From: Planctomycetota bacterium | GTDB lineage: Bacteria > Planctomycetota > UBA1135 > GCA-002686595 | NCBI GenBank assembly: GCA_002683825.1 | Contig: NYUD01000031.1 | Location: forward strand, 62,001-126,000 | Length of the DNA stretch: 64,000 nucleotides | Direction: 5' to 3' | Shown here: positions 35,555 through 44,319 of the stretch, in pieces | Layout of the letters: each line of letters starts with the position of its first letter | Numbering within the stretch: the first letter of the stretch is position 1 | Translations under genes and position numbers: made by a program | The notes under the pieces: generated by a model | Databases searched by the model: none | Seen by the model: the letters and a program-made list of their open reading frames with translations, nothing else | Told to the model about the DNA's origin: nothing

Positions 35555-36609
35555 CCAGGGCGATCGAACATGCGCTCCACGCGCCGCTCAGCCGCCGCGA
35601 GGAGCGTTTCATTTCGCGCTGCGGCCTCCTCGCAGACCTCGCTCACGATCGTTCCGATGTTCAACACGCGCGCTTCCAACTCGGAGCGGACGATGCCCGT
35701 CCCCAGGGCGGAGCAATACGCCGCACCGCCCGCGTTGGCGACGAAATCGGGAACGTAGAGGATGCCCCGTGCGTGGAGACGCGCGGCGTCGGCCGAGCTC
35801 AGGAGTTGATTGTTCGCCGAACCACACACCATCTCACAAACAAACTCGGGGATCGTCTCGGGGTTCAACGTTGCTCCGGTTGCACAGGGCGCGTAGACGT
35901 CGCAGGGCGTCGCAAACTGATCTCCGCAAGCCAGCGTCTCTGCGTCGAGCTCTCGGGCCAGCGCCGCGGCGCGTGCTTCGTCGAAATCGACGAGCAGGAG
36001 CCGGGCTCCGTCGCGGGCAAGCATGCGCGCCAGGGGAGCTCCAACGTCACCGACGCCTTCGATGACGATAGTGCGCCCGCCGAAGGAATCGCTGCCAAAG
36101 CGATGCTTGAACGCACTCCTCATGGCGGCATGGACGCCCAGAGCCGTGTGCGGGCCGGGGTCCTCGACCTGGCCCGTCTCACGGTCGATGCCATGCACGC
36201 TGGCGGAGAGGCCGGCCAAGAAGCGCATGTCTTCGGCCGTAGTTCCCAGATCCTGTCCCGTGCCGAACTTGCCCCGGAGCGTGTTCAGGACAGCGGCGTA
36301 GGCCTCGAGTAGGCGCCTCTTCTCCTCGGTTCCAAGGGCCCTCGAAAGGCAAAGCACCGCCTTGCCTCCCCCGAAGGGAAGCTCGATCGCAGCCCACTTT
36401 TGGGTCATTCCTCTGGACAAACGCAGGGCATCAATCAAGCCGTCCTCGGGACACGCATAGACCTTCAACCGCGTACCGCCCGTTGGCGGACCCAACCGAT
36501 CGTCGTGCAGCGCGACGAAAATCCACGCATCCAGATCAGCGGCCCGATGCGAATAGACACCTAGACCACCCCAGGAGTCCAGCTCTTGCACCGTTGCAGG
36601 GTCGAACAT
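35551..36609 (-). CDS. leucine dehydrogenase-type Glu/Leu/Phe/Val dehydrogenase
   Basis: A 352-residue enzyme of the amino-acid dehydrogenase family. The substrate domain has GPPTGGTRLKVY, SRGMTQKWAAIELPFGGGKAV (both conserved Lys), and GTGQDLGTTAEDM; the Rossmann domain has IEGVGDVGAPLARML; then VCGSANNQLL and DFVANAGGA. It deaminates branched-chain amino acids reversibly with NAD+. ATG 36609 gives a normal N-terminus (MFDPATVQELDSWGG). Substrate preference (Leu versus Val or Phe) cannot be read. Stand-alone gene, tail-overlapping its convergent neighbour by four bases. Confidence 0.92.
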   Translation of the reverse strand: MFDPATVQELDSWGGLGVYSHRAADLDAWIFVALHDDRLGPPTGGTRLKVYACPEDGLIDALRLSRGMTQKWAAIELPFGGGKAVLCLSRALGTEEKRRLLEAYAAVLNTLRGKFGTGQDLGTTAEDMRFLAGLSASVHGIDRETGQVEDPGPHTALGVHAAMRSAFKHRFGSDSFGGRTIVIEGVGDVGAPLARMLARDGARLLLVDFDEARAAALARELDAETLACGDQFATPCDVYAPCATGATLNPETIPEFVCEMVCGSANNQLLSSADAARLHARGILYVPDFVANAGGAAYCSALGTGIVRSELEARVLNIGTIVSEVCEEAAARNETLLAAAERRVERMFDRPG

Positions 36610-36658
36610 GCAGCAGAACGTACTCTCAGGTCCGCTCCTTGTGTAGCCCGAAGGGGTG

Positions 36659-36969
36659 ATGCGCACGCAAACCGACACGAACACGCGCATCTATACCGAC
36701 GGCGCCTGCCGAGGCAACCCCACCCGACTGGAAGACGAAGGCCGGCAACCGGTCAAGAACGACGACCTTCGGCGCGAAATGCTGTCGCAGTTCGAACGCC
36801 GCGGAGTTGTCTATCGCCGGGTCAAAGGTCACGCCGGCAGCCCTGGAACGAGCACGCAGATGCGCTTGCCCGCAACGGACTTCCGCACCAGCTGCCCTTC
36901 ACGAACAAGATCGACTCGGGACAGAATCCCGAACCGTCGACACCGGGTTTCCCCTGCCGGGAGGAATGA
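36659..36969 (+). pseudogene. RNase HI remnant with internal deletion and frameshift
   Basis: The start reads RIYTDGACRGNP, the first beta strand of RNase HI with its catalytic Asp. It is followed at once by GRQPVKNDDLRREM and YRRVKGHAG, which belong near the end of the enzyme: about 60 codons holding the catalytic Glu and second Asp are missing. A one-base shift at about 36840 then moves the rest (WNEHADALARNG) to another frame that ends at 36969. Two lesions make it non-functional as RNase H. It lies just before the DPP IV gene, on the same strand, with GTG-ATG at its head. Confidence 0.85.
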
Positions 36970-37028
36970 GGTCCGGTTCGATGGCACCTGCTAGAATGCT
37001 CGGCCAGGTCCAGCCCCCCCGAAATTCC

Positions 37029-39266
37029 ATGCACACAGTACCGATCGCAGCTCTCGCTCTACTCTTCGCTCCTCTCGTCGCCCTTCAGGAAGATTCCCAG
37101 AAGCTTCTGAAGCTCGAGGACACGCGCAGCGGAGGGGTCCGCTTCCGCGGTGAAACGCCCAGCTGGAATTGGGCACCGGATGGCGTACACCTGATCGAAG
37201 GCAAGGGAAAAGAAGCCCGCTGGGTCGATCCTCAGACATTCGAGCATCTGTCCAAGCCGCCTGAGGTTGCGGACACGAAGCCTGAGGGGAGCCTGTACAA
37301 GGCGGATCTTGTACAGGCGTTCGAGCAACTCGAAAACGTCGATGCGGAGCTGGCGAAAAAGATCGTTGACGCCGGACCGCACACAAAGAGCAAGGACGAT
37401 AAAGTCCGCGTCTACCTGCACGAAGGCGAGCTCTTCGTTTATCAGAGTGGTTCCGGCGTGCAATGCATTCCCATCGACGGCCAGGCCGAATTATTCGCCT
37501 TGGCGCCCGATGGCTTACATGGCGCCTTCGTGCTGGCGAACGACCTTTATGTTCTTGACGTCGTGTCGGGAAGAGTAAGCCCGATCACGAGCGACGGCGG
37601 AGAGAACGTCTTCAACGGCAAGCTTGACTGGGTCTATCAGGAAGAAATCTACGGTCGCTACAAGTTCAAGGGCTTCTGGTGGAGCCCCGATTCAAAACAC
37701 ATCGTTTTTCTCCGGCTGGACGAAACGGACGTGCACACGTTCACGGTCGTCGATCTCGTCGAGAAGGAACACTTTCGCTCGAAATCCGAGATCACCAAAT
37801 ACCCCAAGGCCGGCGACGCCAACCCGCTCGTCGCTGTCGGAGTCGCCGAGGTTGCGACGGGTAAGATCGACTGGATTGGTCTGGACAAGTATGCGGACGT
37901 CGAACCGCTCGTCGTGCGCCTGGGGTGGACGCCGGACGGCGACAGTGTCATCTACATGGTCCAAGACCGCATCCAGACGTGGCTTGACCTCAACGCATAT
38001 GCGCTCAAGAACGGAAAGAGCGAAACGCTGATCCACGAGGGCTCGGATTCGTGGACCGAGCGCTTGCCCGAGCCGCGCTGGATGTCGGACGGCAGTTTCC
38101 TGTGGCAGTCGGATCGGACCGGCTACCGCCACGTGTACCACTACCGACCCAACGGCGACCTGATCGGCGCGGTCACCTCCGGCCCCTGGCAGGTGGGTTC
38201 CATCGAATGGGTAGACGAGGAACGTGGACGTTTGGTTTTTTCGGGCACCAAGCACGGGGCAATCAACAGCAACGTCTACACCGTCGGACTGGATGGCGAG
38301 GGACTCGTGCGGCTAACACCGGGAGAAGGCACGCATACGGCCACCTTCAACACGGACCACACGCTGCTCCTCGACAAGTACTCGAGCTTGACCCAGCCGC
38401 CGCGCGTTCAGCTTTGCGACATGTCCGGCCGAGTGCTCCGGGAACTCGCCCGGACCGAGATCCCCGAGCTGGGGGAGTATCTGACCAGCGAGTGGGAGCT
38501 GTACGAGATCGCCGCCCGCGACGGCTATCCGCTCGACGTGGCCGTCCTGAAACCGGTCCCCTTCGACGAATCGAAGACCTACCCCGTCTGGCTCTACACC
38601 TATTCCGGTCCCGACGCCCCCACCATCCGCAACCGCTGGAGTTCAAGTACGTGGCTGCAATTCCTCGCTCAAAAAGGAATCATCGTGCTGAACTGCAACG
38701 TGCGCAGCGCCAGCGGCAAGGGACTTGCCGCGACTTCGACGTGCTACAAACAGCTCGGCGTGCAGGAGCTGAAGGATCTGGAGGACGCCGTCGCATGGCT
38801 GACGATGTATCCCTGGGCAGACGACGCTCGCGTCGGCATCTCCGGACACAGCTATGGTGGTTTCATGACCGCGTACGCCCTGACCCACAGCAAGGACTTT
38901 GAGCTGGGGGTCGCCGGTAGCGGTGTCTACGACTGGGCCATGTACGACACGATCTACACCGAGCGCTACATGAGCACACCACAAGAAAACAAGGACGGCT
39001 ACAGCGCGACCTCGGTGATCGAGACAGCGTCCGACCTTTCCGGACACCTTGTGATGACGCACGGAACGCAAGACGACAACGTGCACGTACAGAATGCATT
39101 GCAGTTCGCGTACGCACTTCAGAAAGCGGGGAAGGACTTCGAGATGATGCTGTACCCCGAAACGCGCCACGGCATCCGCGATCCTGACCTACGTTGGTTC
39201 AACCAAAAGCTGACCTGGAAGGCGATCAAAGAGCATCTTCTGGACGACGAAACCACCGCGCCGTAG
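37029..39266 (+). CDS. S9B dipeptidyl peptidase IV-like protease
   Basis: A 745-residue exported peptidase. Signal peptide VPIAALALLFAPLVAL, an N-terminal eight-blade propeller including the substrate-site Glu pair DWVYQEEIYGR, and the C-terminal alpha/beta hydrolase with GHSYGGFMTA (Ser), GTQDDNVH (Asp) and ETRHGI (His). It removes dipeptides from N-termini with proline at position 2. ATG 37029 is chosen for the signal peptide, though the frame runs further upstream through the RNase HI remnant. A solitary gene that probably serves extracellular protein use. Confidence 0.93.
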   Translation: MHTVPIAALALLFAPLVALQEDSQKLLKLEDTRSGGVRFRGETPSWNWAPDGVHLIEGKGKEARWVDPQTFEHLSKPPEVADTKPEGSLYKADLVQAFEQLENVDAELAKKIVDAGPHTKSKDDKVRVYLHEGELFVYQSGSGVQCIPIDGQAELFALAPDGLHGAFVLANDLYVLDVVSGRVSPITSDGGENVFNGKLDWVYQEEIYGRYKFKGFWWSPDSKHIVFLRLDETDVHTFTVVDLVEKEHFRSKSEITKYPKAGDANPLVAVGVAEVATGKIDWIGLDKYADVEPLVVRLGWTPDGDSVIYMVQDRIQTWLDLNAYALKNGKSETLIHEGSDSWTERLPEPRWMSDGSFLWQSDRTGYRHVYHYRPNGDLIGAVTSGPWQVGSIEWVDEERGRLVFSGTKHGAINSNVYTVGLDGEGLVRLTPGEGTHTATFNTDHTLLLDKYSSLTQPPRVQLCDMSGRVLRELARTEIPELGEYLTSEWELYEIAARDGYPLDVAVLKPVPFDESKTYPVWLYTYSGPDAPTIRNRWSSSTWLQFLAQKGIIVLNCNVRSASGKGLAATSTCYKQLGVQELKDLEDAVAWLTMYPWADDARVGISGHSYGGFMTAYALTHSKDFELGVAGSGVYDWAMYDTIYTERYMSTPQENKDGYSATSVIETASDLSGHLVMTHGTQDDNVHVQNALQFAYALQKAGKDFEMMLYPETRHGIRDPDLRWFNQKLTWKAIKEHLLDDETTAP

Positions 39267-39284
39267 GCGCCGACGAAACCTCAC

Positions 39285-41549
39285 TCACGGCCCCTCGGTA
39301 AGATCGCTCCTGTCGAAATCGAACGGCACTTCCAGTAATTCGACCAGCGCCACATCGGTGAACGGATAGACGATGTGCAGCACAATCAGGAGCACCATCA
39401 GGAACGCCACCCAGCGGTGGAAGAAACGCCACGACCCCAAGAGTGCGCGCAGGTCCTCGAAATGAACGGCCAGGAGGACCTGGCGATGTGTGTGCTTCGA
39501 GCAACGCACCGTTTCCGCAAGGTGTTCGTCGGAGATACCCTCTGCCCTACCGCGCTGTCGGACGCCGGTGAGAAAGCGTGACAGCCCACGCTGAATCGCC
39601 ACCAAGGCGAGGGCTCGACGAACGAAGGAGCCACTCCAGCGCTTGTTCTCGATGAGTGCAATGACCCCGGTGCACGCCTTTTCCTGGAAGCTGCGATGCC
39701 CTGGGTGCATGGAGCTCAGGTCATCGAAGCGGGCCTCGCTTTCATCCGGATTGAGCTCGCTCCCGTTGGCTGCCCGCGGAACCCAGGAATGCAGGTAGCG
39801 TTCGACCGCGCCCGTGATCAAGAACACGAAGAGCGCCAGGAACGCGTAACCGCCGAGCGTGGTGTTCGGCGTCACCGCGCCATGCAGTGCGATGCAGAGA
39901 AAGGCCAGGGTTCCGGTCACGATGTGACTTGTCGCCCACGCCGAAGGTGCTCCGGGTTTCAGCCTCAGGCTCGACGAACGGCGCAGCAAGTAAGACAGGT
40001 TGATTACGATCAGTCCCACCGCAGCGGCCCCCATGATCAACCCGAGCCCGCGCCCCGGACGCAGCAGATCGTTTTGGGGGTGCGTGGCGCGCTCGGCGGG
40101 CGACAGCCCGTAGTAGTCGCCGTTCCACGCATAGAAAAGAAGCGCGGCCAGGGTGAAGACAAGACCAAACAGGAGAACGCGCAAAAGGTCGGAGCCACGC
40201 TCCGGCAGAGGCTTCATACCGGGGCGCAGGCCTGAATCGAAGGAGACTCCCGCGCGCCCGAGAAGTTCGGTCGACGCCACGCCCCCCGTGAGGACAAAGA
40301 CTGCGTCGTTGGGCAGGATGAGCGAACTCACGCGGTCATTTTCAACAACCTGTAGCTCGACTTCTTCGGTTCGAATGTCCCGCACGCGACTGTTGAAGAA
40401 GACCTGCAGTTGCTCGCTCTCGAGGGCCTGTTCGATCCGCTTACGATTGCCTTCCTTCAAACGAAAGAACCGAGGCCGGCGGTAGGAGACCGTGACGAGG
40501 CTGCCCGATTGTTCCGCCAAGGCCAATGCTGCCTCGATAGCACTGTCGCCGCCGCCGATGACGAGAATCCGTCGGCCGGTGTAGGAGCCGGCGTCCAGGA
40601 GGCTGTAAGAAACCTTCGGCAGACTCTCCCCGGGAACGCCCAACTTGCTCGGGCTTCCGCGTCGACCGATGGCCAGACAAACCGTACGGCAGCGGTATGT
40701 CTCGTGCGACGTTTCGACCGCATAGCAACCGTCGGCTCCGCGCTGCAGCCCCTGGAAGACCTCTCCGCCGCGAAAGTCGAGTCCTTGTTCGAAAACGATC
40801 TGTTGCCACAGGGAGGAGAGTTCCTCCCTGGTGTAAGTGGTCCGGGAGAAACGGCCGTACAGGGGTAGTTCGAGCGGGCGTGTCATCACGAGTTTGTGAC
40901 ACGGGTACTTGGCCACGGCACCGCCGGGCTGGTCGGCTTGATCCACCGTGAGGAAGCGCAGGCCATGGCGCTTGGCTTCGAGCGCACAGGCGAGCCCCGC
41001 AGGCCCGGCGCCTACGATGACGAGGTCCAGCGCATCGGGCTGACCACCCCCCTCCTCGATGCGTTGCGCCACCTTGGCGGCGACGGCCGTTCCGTGCCCC
41101 ACGGCGCGGCGTATGAGCGCGTGCGCCGTGACCTCGCCGGCGAGAAAGAGCCCCGGAGATCCGTAGACTTCGAGCTCCTCGTTGATGACGGGAACGTCAG
41201 TGGGCTTTTCGAGATTCGCGACCGTAACCGTGATCGCTCCCGTGGGGCATTCGCGTTCGCAAGCCGATGCGCCCTCGCATCGCGATCCGTTGATCACCTT
41301 CGCCTGGCCGTGGACGATGTCGAGCACGTTTTTTTCGGGGCATACCGCTACGCACGTCGCGCACCCCAGGCAACGCGAGAGGTCGATGAGCGGATATTGC
41401 AGCTGCGCGGCCGCGCTTCCAGTACGGCGCGCGTCTTCTCGATTGCGCACCGCACGCTCTATCCTGGCGAACTCCGCCCGGCGAGCGGCGACCAAGAGCA
41501 TGATCGCTCCAAGGGCCGATCCGAAGCCAACGAGCATGATCCAACTCAT
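39285..41549 (-). CDS. ferredoxin/TrxB-like reductase/membrane-cytochrome fusion
   Basis: A 754-residue protein with an N-terminal membrane span and then a 2[4Fe-4S]-type domain: the first cluster motif CLGCATCVAVCP is complete, the second (CEGASACERECP) lacks one Cys. From about residue 175 comes a YpdA/TrxB-like FAD-NAD(P) domain (IVGAGPAGLACALEA; VIGGGDSAIEAALALA) without a CxxC pair. The last about 300 residues hold some six hydrophobic spans with His in LCIALHG and IVLHIVYPF that could bind heme. This order suggests electrons move from NAD(P)H through FAD and Fe-S to a membrane acceptor. Its role is unassigned. The upstream lipoprotein lies 81 bases away. Confidence 0.87.
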   Translation of the reverse strand: MSWIMLVGFGSALGAIMLLVAARRAEFARIERAVRNREDARRTGSAAAQLQYPLIDLSRCLGCATCVAVCPEKNVLDIVHGQAKVINGSRCEGASACERECPTGAITVTVANLEKPTDVPVINEELEVYGSPGLFLAGEVTAHALIRRAVGHGTAVAAKVAQRIEEGGGQPDALDLVIVGAGPAGLACALEAKRHGLRFLTVDQADQPGGAVAKYPCHKLVMTRPLELPLYGRFSRTTYTREELSSLWQQIVFEQGLDFRGGEVFQGLQRGADGCYAVETSHETYRCRTVCLAIGRRGSPSKLGVPGESLPKVSYSLLDAGSYTGRRILVIGGGDSAIEAALALAEQSGSLVTVSYRRPRFFRLKEGNRKRIEQALESEQLQVFFNSRVRDIRTEEVELQVVENDRVSSLILPNDAVFVLTGGVASTELLGRAGVSFDSGLRPGMKPLPERGSDLLRVLLFGLVFTLAALLFYAWNGDYYGLSPAERATHPQNDLLRPGRGLGLIMGAAAVGLIVINLSYLLRRSSSLRLKPGAPSAWATSHIVTGTLAFLCIALHGAVTPNTTLGGYAFLALFVFLITGAVERYLHSWVPRAANGSELNPDESEARFDDLSSMHPGHRSFQEKACTGVIALIENKRWSGSFVRRALALVAIQRGLSRFLTGVRQRGRAEGISDEHLAETVRCSKHTHRQVLLAVHFEDLRALLGSWRFFHRWVAFLMVLLIVLHIVYPFTDVALVELLEVPFDFDRSDLTEGP

Positions 41550-41630
41550 CGCGCTCTATCGAATGGGGCTGGAGCGAGGGAAAGCGCCGGGGCCGCGCAG
41601 AGGAGAGGTCCCGCCGGTCTCGGCAAGTGG

Positions 41631-42005
41631 TTACTCGCCAACCCCGGAATCAACACCGGCTGTGCCGAGCAGTGAGGACGTGCGGATGTAGTCATCGGCC
41701 ACCTCCGCTATGGCTTGCAGCCTCTTGGCGAGGTCGGACGCTCGTCGCCCCAGGCGACGCAGATCGGGTTCGAGGTCGGCGATGGCCGCAGCATCGAGAT
41801 CGTTCGAGAGGGAGAAGGCGCGATCGAGTAGACCCGAGGCGTACTCGACCAGATCGGCGCGTGCGGGCTCGATCTTCAGGACGAGGTCCCGACAGCGCAT
41901 CTTGGCCTTGTCCAGGCCCGAACGGGGGTTGTTCGCACTCAGGCATCCAAGGGTCAACACGACCAGCACGAACGGGACCGAAAATAGTCCGAGGGATGGC
42001 TTCAA
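41631..42005 (-). CDS. small helical lipoprotein, unknown
   Basis: A 124-residue protein with a signal segment ending VLTLGC and a charged, mostly helical body (LDKAKMRCRDLVLKIEPARA; LEPDLRRLGRRASDLAKRL), compatible with a coiled coil. TTG 42005 is chosen because GGAG stands at about seven bases' spacing and yields the signal peptide; the open frame upstream has none. I do not recognise it. It diverges from the sulfatase gene (83-base gap) and precedes the redox fusion gene, so they may be co-transcribed. Confidence 0.65.
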   Translation of the reverse strand: MKPSLGLFSVPFVLVVLTLGCLSANNPRSGLDKAKMRCRDLVLKIEPARADLVEYASGLLDRAFSLSNDLDAAAIADLEPDLRRLGRRASDLAKRLQAIAEVADDYIRTSSLLGTAGVDSGVGE

Positions 42006-42088
42006 TGGGGTCTCCTGCCAGGTCTGAGCCGACTTCCGGAAGTAGCCTTTCGACCTCGCCAAACACAGCTCTGAAGGAGATCGCCCGC

Positions 42089-44281
42089 ATGTGGAAAAAG
42101 GATCCGTCCGGAGACCTAGATCGGAAACAATTGACACCGGACGCACGCCCGCGTATCCCGACCGTACCCGTGCGAGGATCCACCGCTATCCCGATTGCCC
42201 TGTCCCAAGCTTTGAGGAGCGGCCTCTTGGCCTTGGCGGTCGGCCTCGGCGCCATCTCCTCACCGGCGTGCGGGGGGAAACAGACCGCCAAGGCCTGGCG
42301 CAGGATCGAAATCGAGGCGCCTTCTACACCGCTGGATACGGCCGCATGGGAAGTGGCGTTGGGCTGTGATGTCACCGCGGCGGATACGGGCCTCCACCTG
42401 CGTTGGCACCTGAAACCGGATGTCTGGAATGCGCTCCCGGGGGGCGTCTTCAGTACGGACCGGCCGCTCCCGGCCCAGCTGAGTGGAGTTCCGCAAACGC
42501 GCCTGGAGCTTCGTTCGGAGAAACACACTTTCTCCCGTGTAGTCGGCGCCAAGGAGAAACCCCAACCCGGGAACTTCCATTCCGAGGGAAAGAAGCTGTA
42601 CATCCGATTGCACGACGAGGGCGCTGAGATCCCTCCGCTGACATTCTCGGCATTCCTACCCCGCGGGCGACGCGAGGGGCCCGGCTGGCGGGTCTCGAAC
42701 GGCTCGGTTTCGGGCCCGGCCGTACCTGTACTTCCGGGCGAGCGCTGGTCCGTCGCCATGAACCTCCCACCGGGGATGGCGCTTCGTTTCTTCGCAACGG
42801 CCTCTGGTCAAGGCGAAGCGGATAAGGCAACCGTGACCTTTCGAGTGGCCTTGAACGGCGAAACGATCTGGGAACAAGAGCGGGTCGCGGGACTCCACGC
42901 GGACGCCTGGCACACCGTTCCGCTCGACTCGGTCTTGCGGACCCAGCTCTCGACGATCGAACTGTCGGTCGACGGAGATCCTGCCTGGACGGCCTTCGTC
43001 GCCCCCGCTCTGGGGCCTGGCGCACCCACGCCTTCGCAACGCCCCAGTATCGTCCTGTTTCTGGCCGACACCTTTCGCGCGGACAACCTGGCGGCCTACG
43101 GAGGTGATCCGGAACTCACACCCTACCTGAACAGACTCGCGGAAGAGGCCGTTCTCTTCGAGCGCGCATGGGCGCCGAGTTGCTGGACGCTGCCCTCGCA
43201 GGGCTCGATGTTCACAGGGGCTCTCCCGCCACAACACGGAGCGCTGGAACAGGGCTACGTGCTGCCGCACTCGTTGCACACCTTTGTGGAAGTGCTCGCG
43301 CGGAACGGCTATCGAACCGGAGGGGTCACGGACTCGGGATTCGTCTCGGCGCGTTACAACTTCGACCAGGGCTTCGAGTGGTACCTCGAACACAAGGGCG
43401 CCCATAACTGGAGCCTGGAAACGACCCTGCTTCGAGCGCTGGAGTTTCTGCGTGCAAACGACGGCCGTCCCGCGTTCCTGTACGTACAAACCTACCGAAC
43501 GCACTCTCCTTACCGTGTGGGCCCGCAGGAATCCCAGGCAGAGGCCCTGGAGTTCCTTCAAGTCCTCGCAGCGCAAGCTCCCCAGGGCGATGTGGAAGCG
43601 GCCATTCATTCGCGGGAAGCTATCCAGGGGCTAAAACGTTTTTATCTCGATGGCGTCTCGGACCTCGACACGAAGCTCGCCCGGTGGTGGCCGCAGGTGC
43701 GCGAAGTAGCGGGTTTTTCTCCAGGCTACCTGGTGTTCACCAGCGACCATGGCGAAGCATTCTACGAGCATCAAAACCGCGGGCATCGCGGCAGCATGTG
43801 GGAAGAGCTCTTGCGAGTTCCCCTTTTCATTCTCGGCGAGGACTTGACGGCTCGGCGGCAAACGCAGGCGGCATCCCTCGTCGATCTATCGCGCACTTTG
43901 GTTTCCCTGGCGGGGATTCCGCCTCTGCCCCAGTGGCAGGGCGAAGATCTGCTGGCGCTCGATGGCGATCGCCCGGTACACGGGTTCTACCGCACGAAGA
44001 AACGATACGAATGGGTCGCCATCGAAGGTGCCCGGAAACTCTTCGGTGATCCGCAACAAAGCGGTCGAGCACCGCTCGGGGCCTTCGACCTCGGGGCGGA
44101 TCCAGGAGAGAAGACCGACCTGGCACACGAACTAGCGTGGCCTCTGGAGATGGCGCACCGATTTTCGCCTGAGATTCAACTGCTGATGCGCGAAGCGCCC
44201 CCCGGCATGCGACTCGCCGAGGATGCCCTCACTGATGACGTACTCGAAATGCTGCGGTCGATCGGGTATGCGGGAGACTGA
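42089..44281 (+). CDS. sulfatase-fold hydrolase, lipoprotein-like, non-formylglycine
   Basis: A 730-residue protein. The N-terminal segment ends in a lipobox-like SPAC; a beta-sandwich-like region of unknown type fills residues 80-310; then comes an alkaline phosphatase/sulfatase fold: FLADTFRADNLAAYGG (metal-binding Asp), SCWTLPSQGSMFTGALPP where the nucleophile region sits, VFTSDHGEAFYEH (metal Asp/His) and HRGSMWEEL. The C-x-P-x-R maturation motif is replaced by T-L-P-S-Q, so this is the subfamily with a Thr/Ser nucleophile, perhaps a phospho- or sulfo-transferase or hydrolase. AAGGAG lies nine bases before ATG 42089; a GTG near 42166 could start a shorter signal. Confidence 0.87.
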   Translation: MWKKDPSGDLDRKQLTPDARPRIPTVPVRGSTAIPIALSQALRSGLLALAVGLGAISSPACGGKQTAKAWRRIEIEAPSTPLDTAAWEVALGCDVTAADTGLHLRWHLKPDVWNALPGGVFSTDRPLPAQLSGVPQTRLELRSEKHTFSRVVGAKEKPQPGNFHSEGKKLYIRLHDEGAEIPPLTFSAFLPRGRREGPGWRVSNGSVSGPAVPVLPGERWSVAMNLPPGMALRFFATASGQGEADKATVTFRVALNGETIWEQERVAGLHADAWHTVPLDSVLRTQLSTIELSVDGDPAWTAFVAPALGPGAPTPSQRPSIVLFLADTFRADNLAAYGGDPELTPYLNRLAEEAVLFERAWAPSCWTLPSQGSMFTGALPPQHGALEQGYVLPHSLHTFVEVLARNGYRTGGVTDSGFVSARYNFDQGFEWYLEHKGAHNWSLETTLLRALEFLRANDGRPAFLYVQTYRTHSPYRVGPQESQAEALEFLQVLAAQAPQGDVEAAIHSREAIQGLKRFYLDGVSDLDTKLARWWPQVREVAGFSPGYLVFTSDHGEAFYEHQNRGHRGSMWEELLRVPLFILGEDLTARRQTQAASLVDLSRTLVSLAGIPPLPQWQGEDLLALDGDRPVHGFYRTKKRYEWVAIEGARKLFGDPQQSGRAPLGAFDLGADPGEKTDLAHELAWPLEMAHRFSPEIQLLMREAPPGMRLAEDALTDDVLEMLRSIGYAGD

Positions 44282-44292
44282 CGCAGCTCCTA

Positions 44293-44319
44293 GCCCTCAA
44301 GCGCCTACGCCTTGAGGGC
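44293..44319. terminator. hairpin between convergent genes
   Basis: GCCCTCAAG (44293-44301) pairs with CTTGAGGGC (44311-44319). It spans the stop codon of ccsA and lies just after the sulfatase-fold gene, so it could work in both directions. No U-tract follows on either strand; low certainty. Confidence 0.35.

Noticed and set aside
34114..36312. A 732-codon open frame on the plus strand
   Set aside because: It crosses the unknown membrane protein gene and the opposite-strand dehydrogenase in other frames, is rich in Arg/Pro/His and matches no family.
36807..37028. Longer start for the DPP IV gene
   Set aside because: The upstream codons overlap the RNase HI remnant in another frame and would bury the signal peptide, so ATG 37029 is better.
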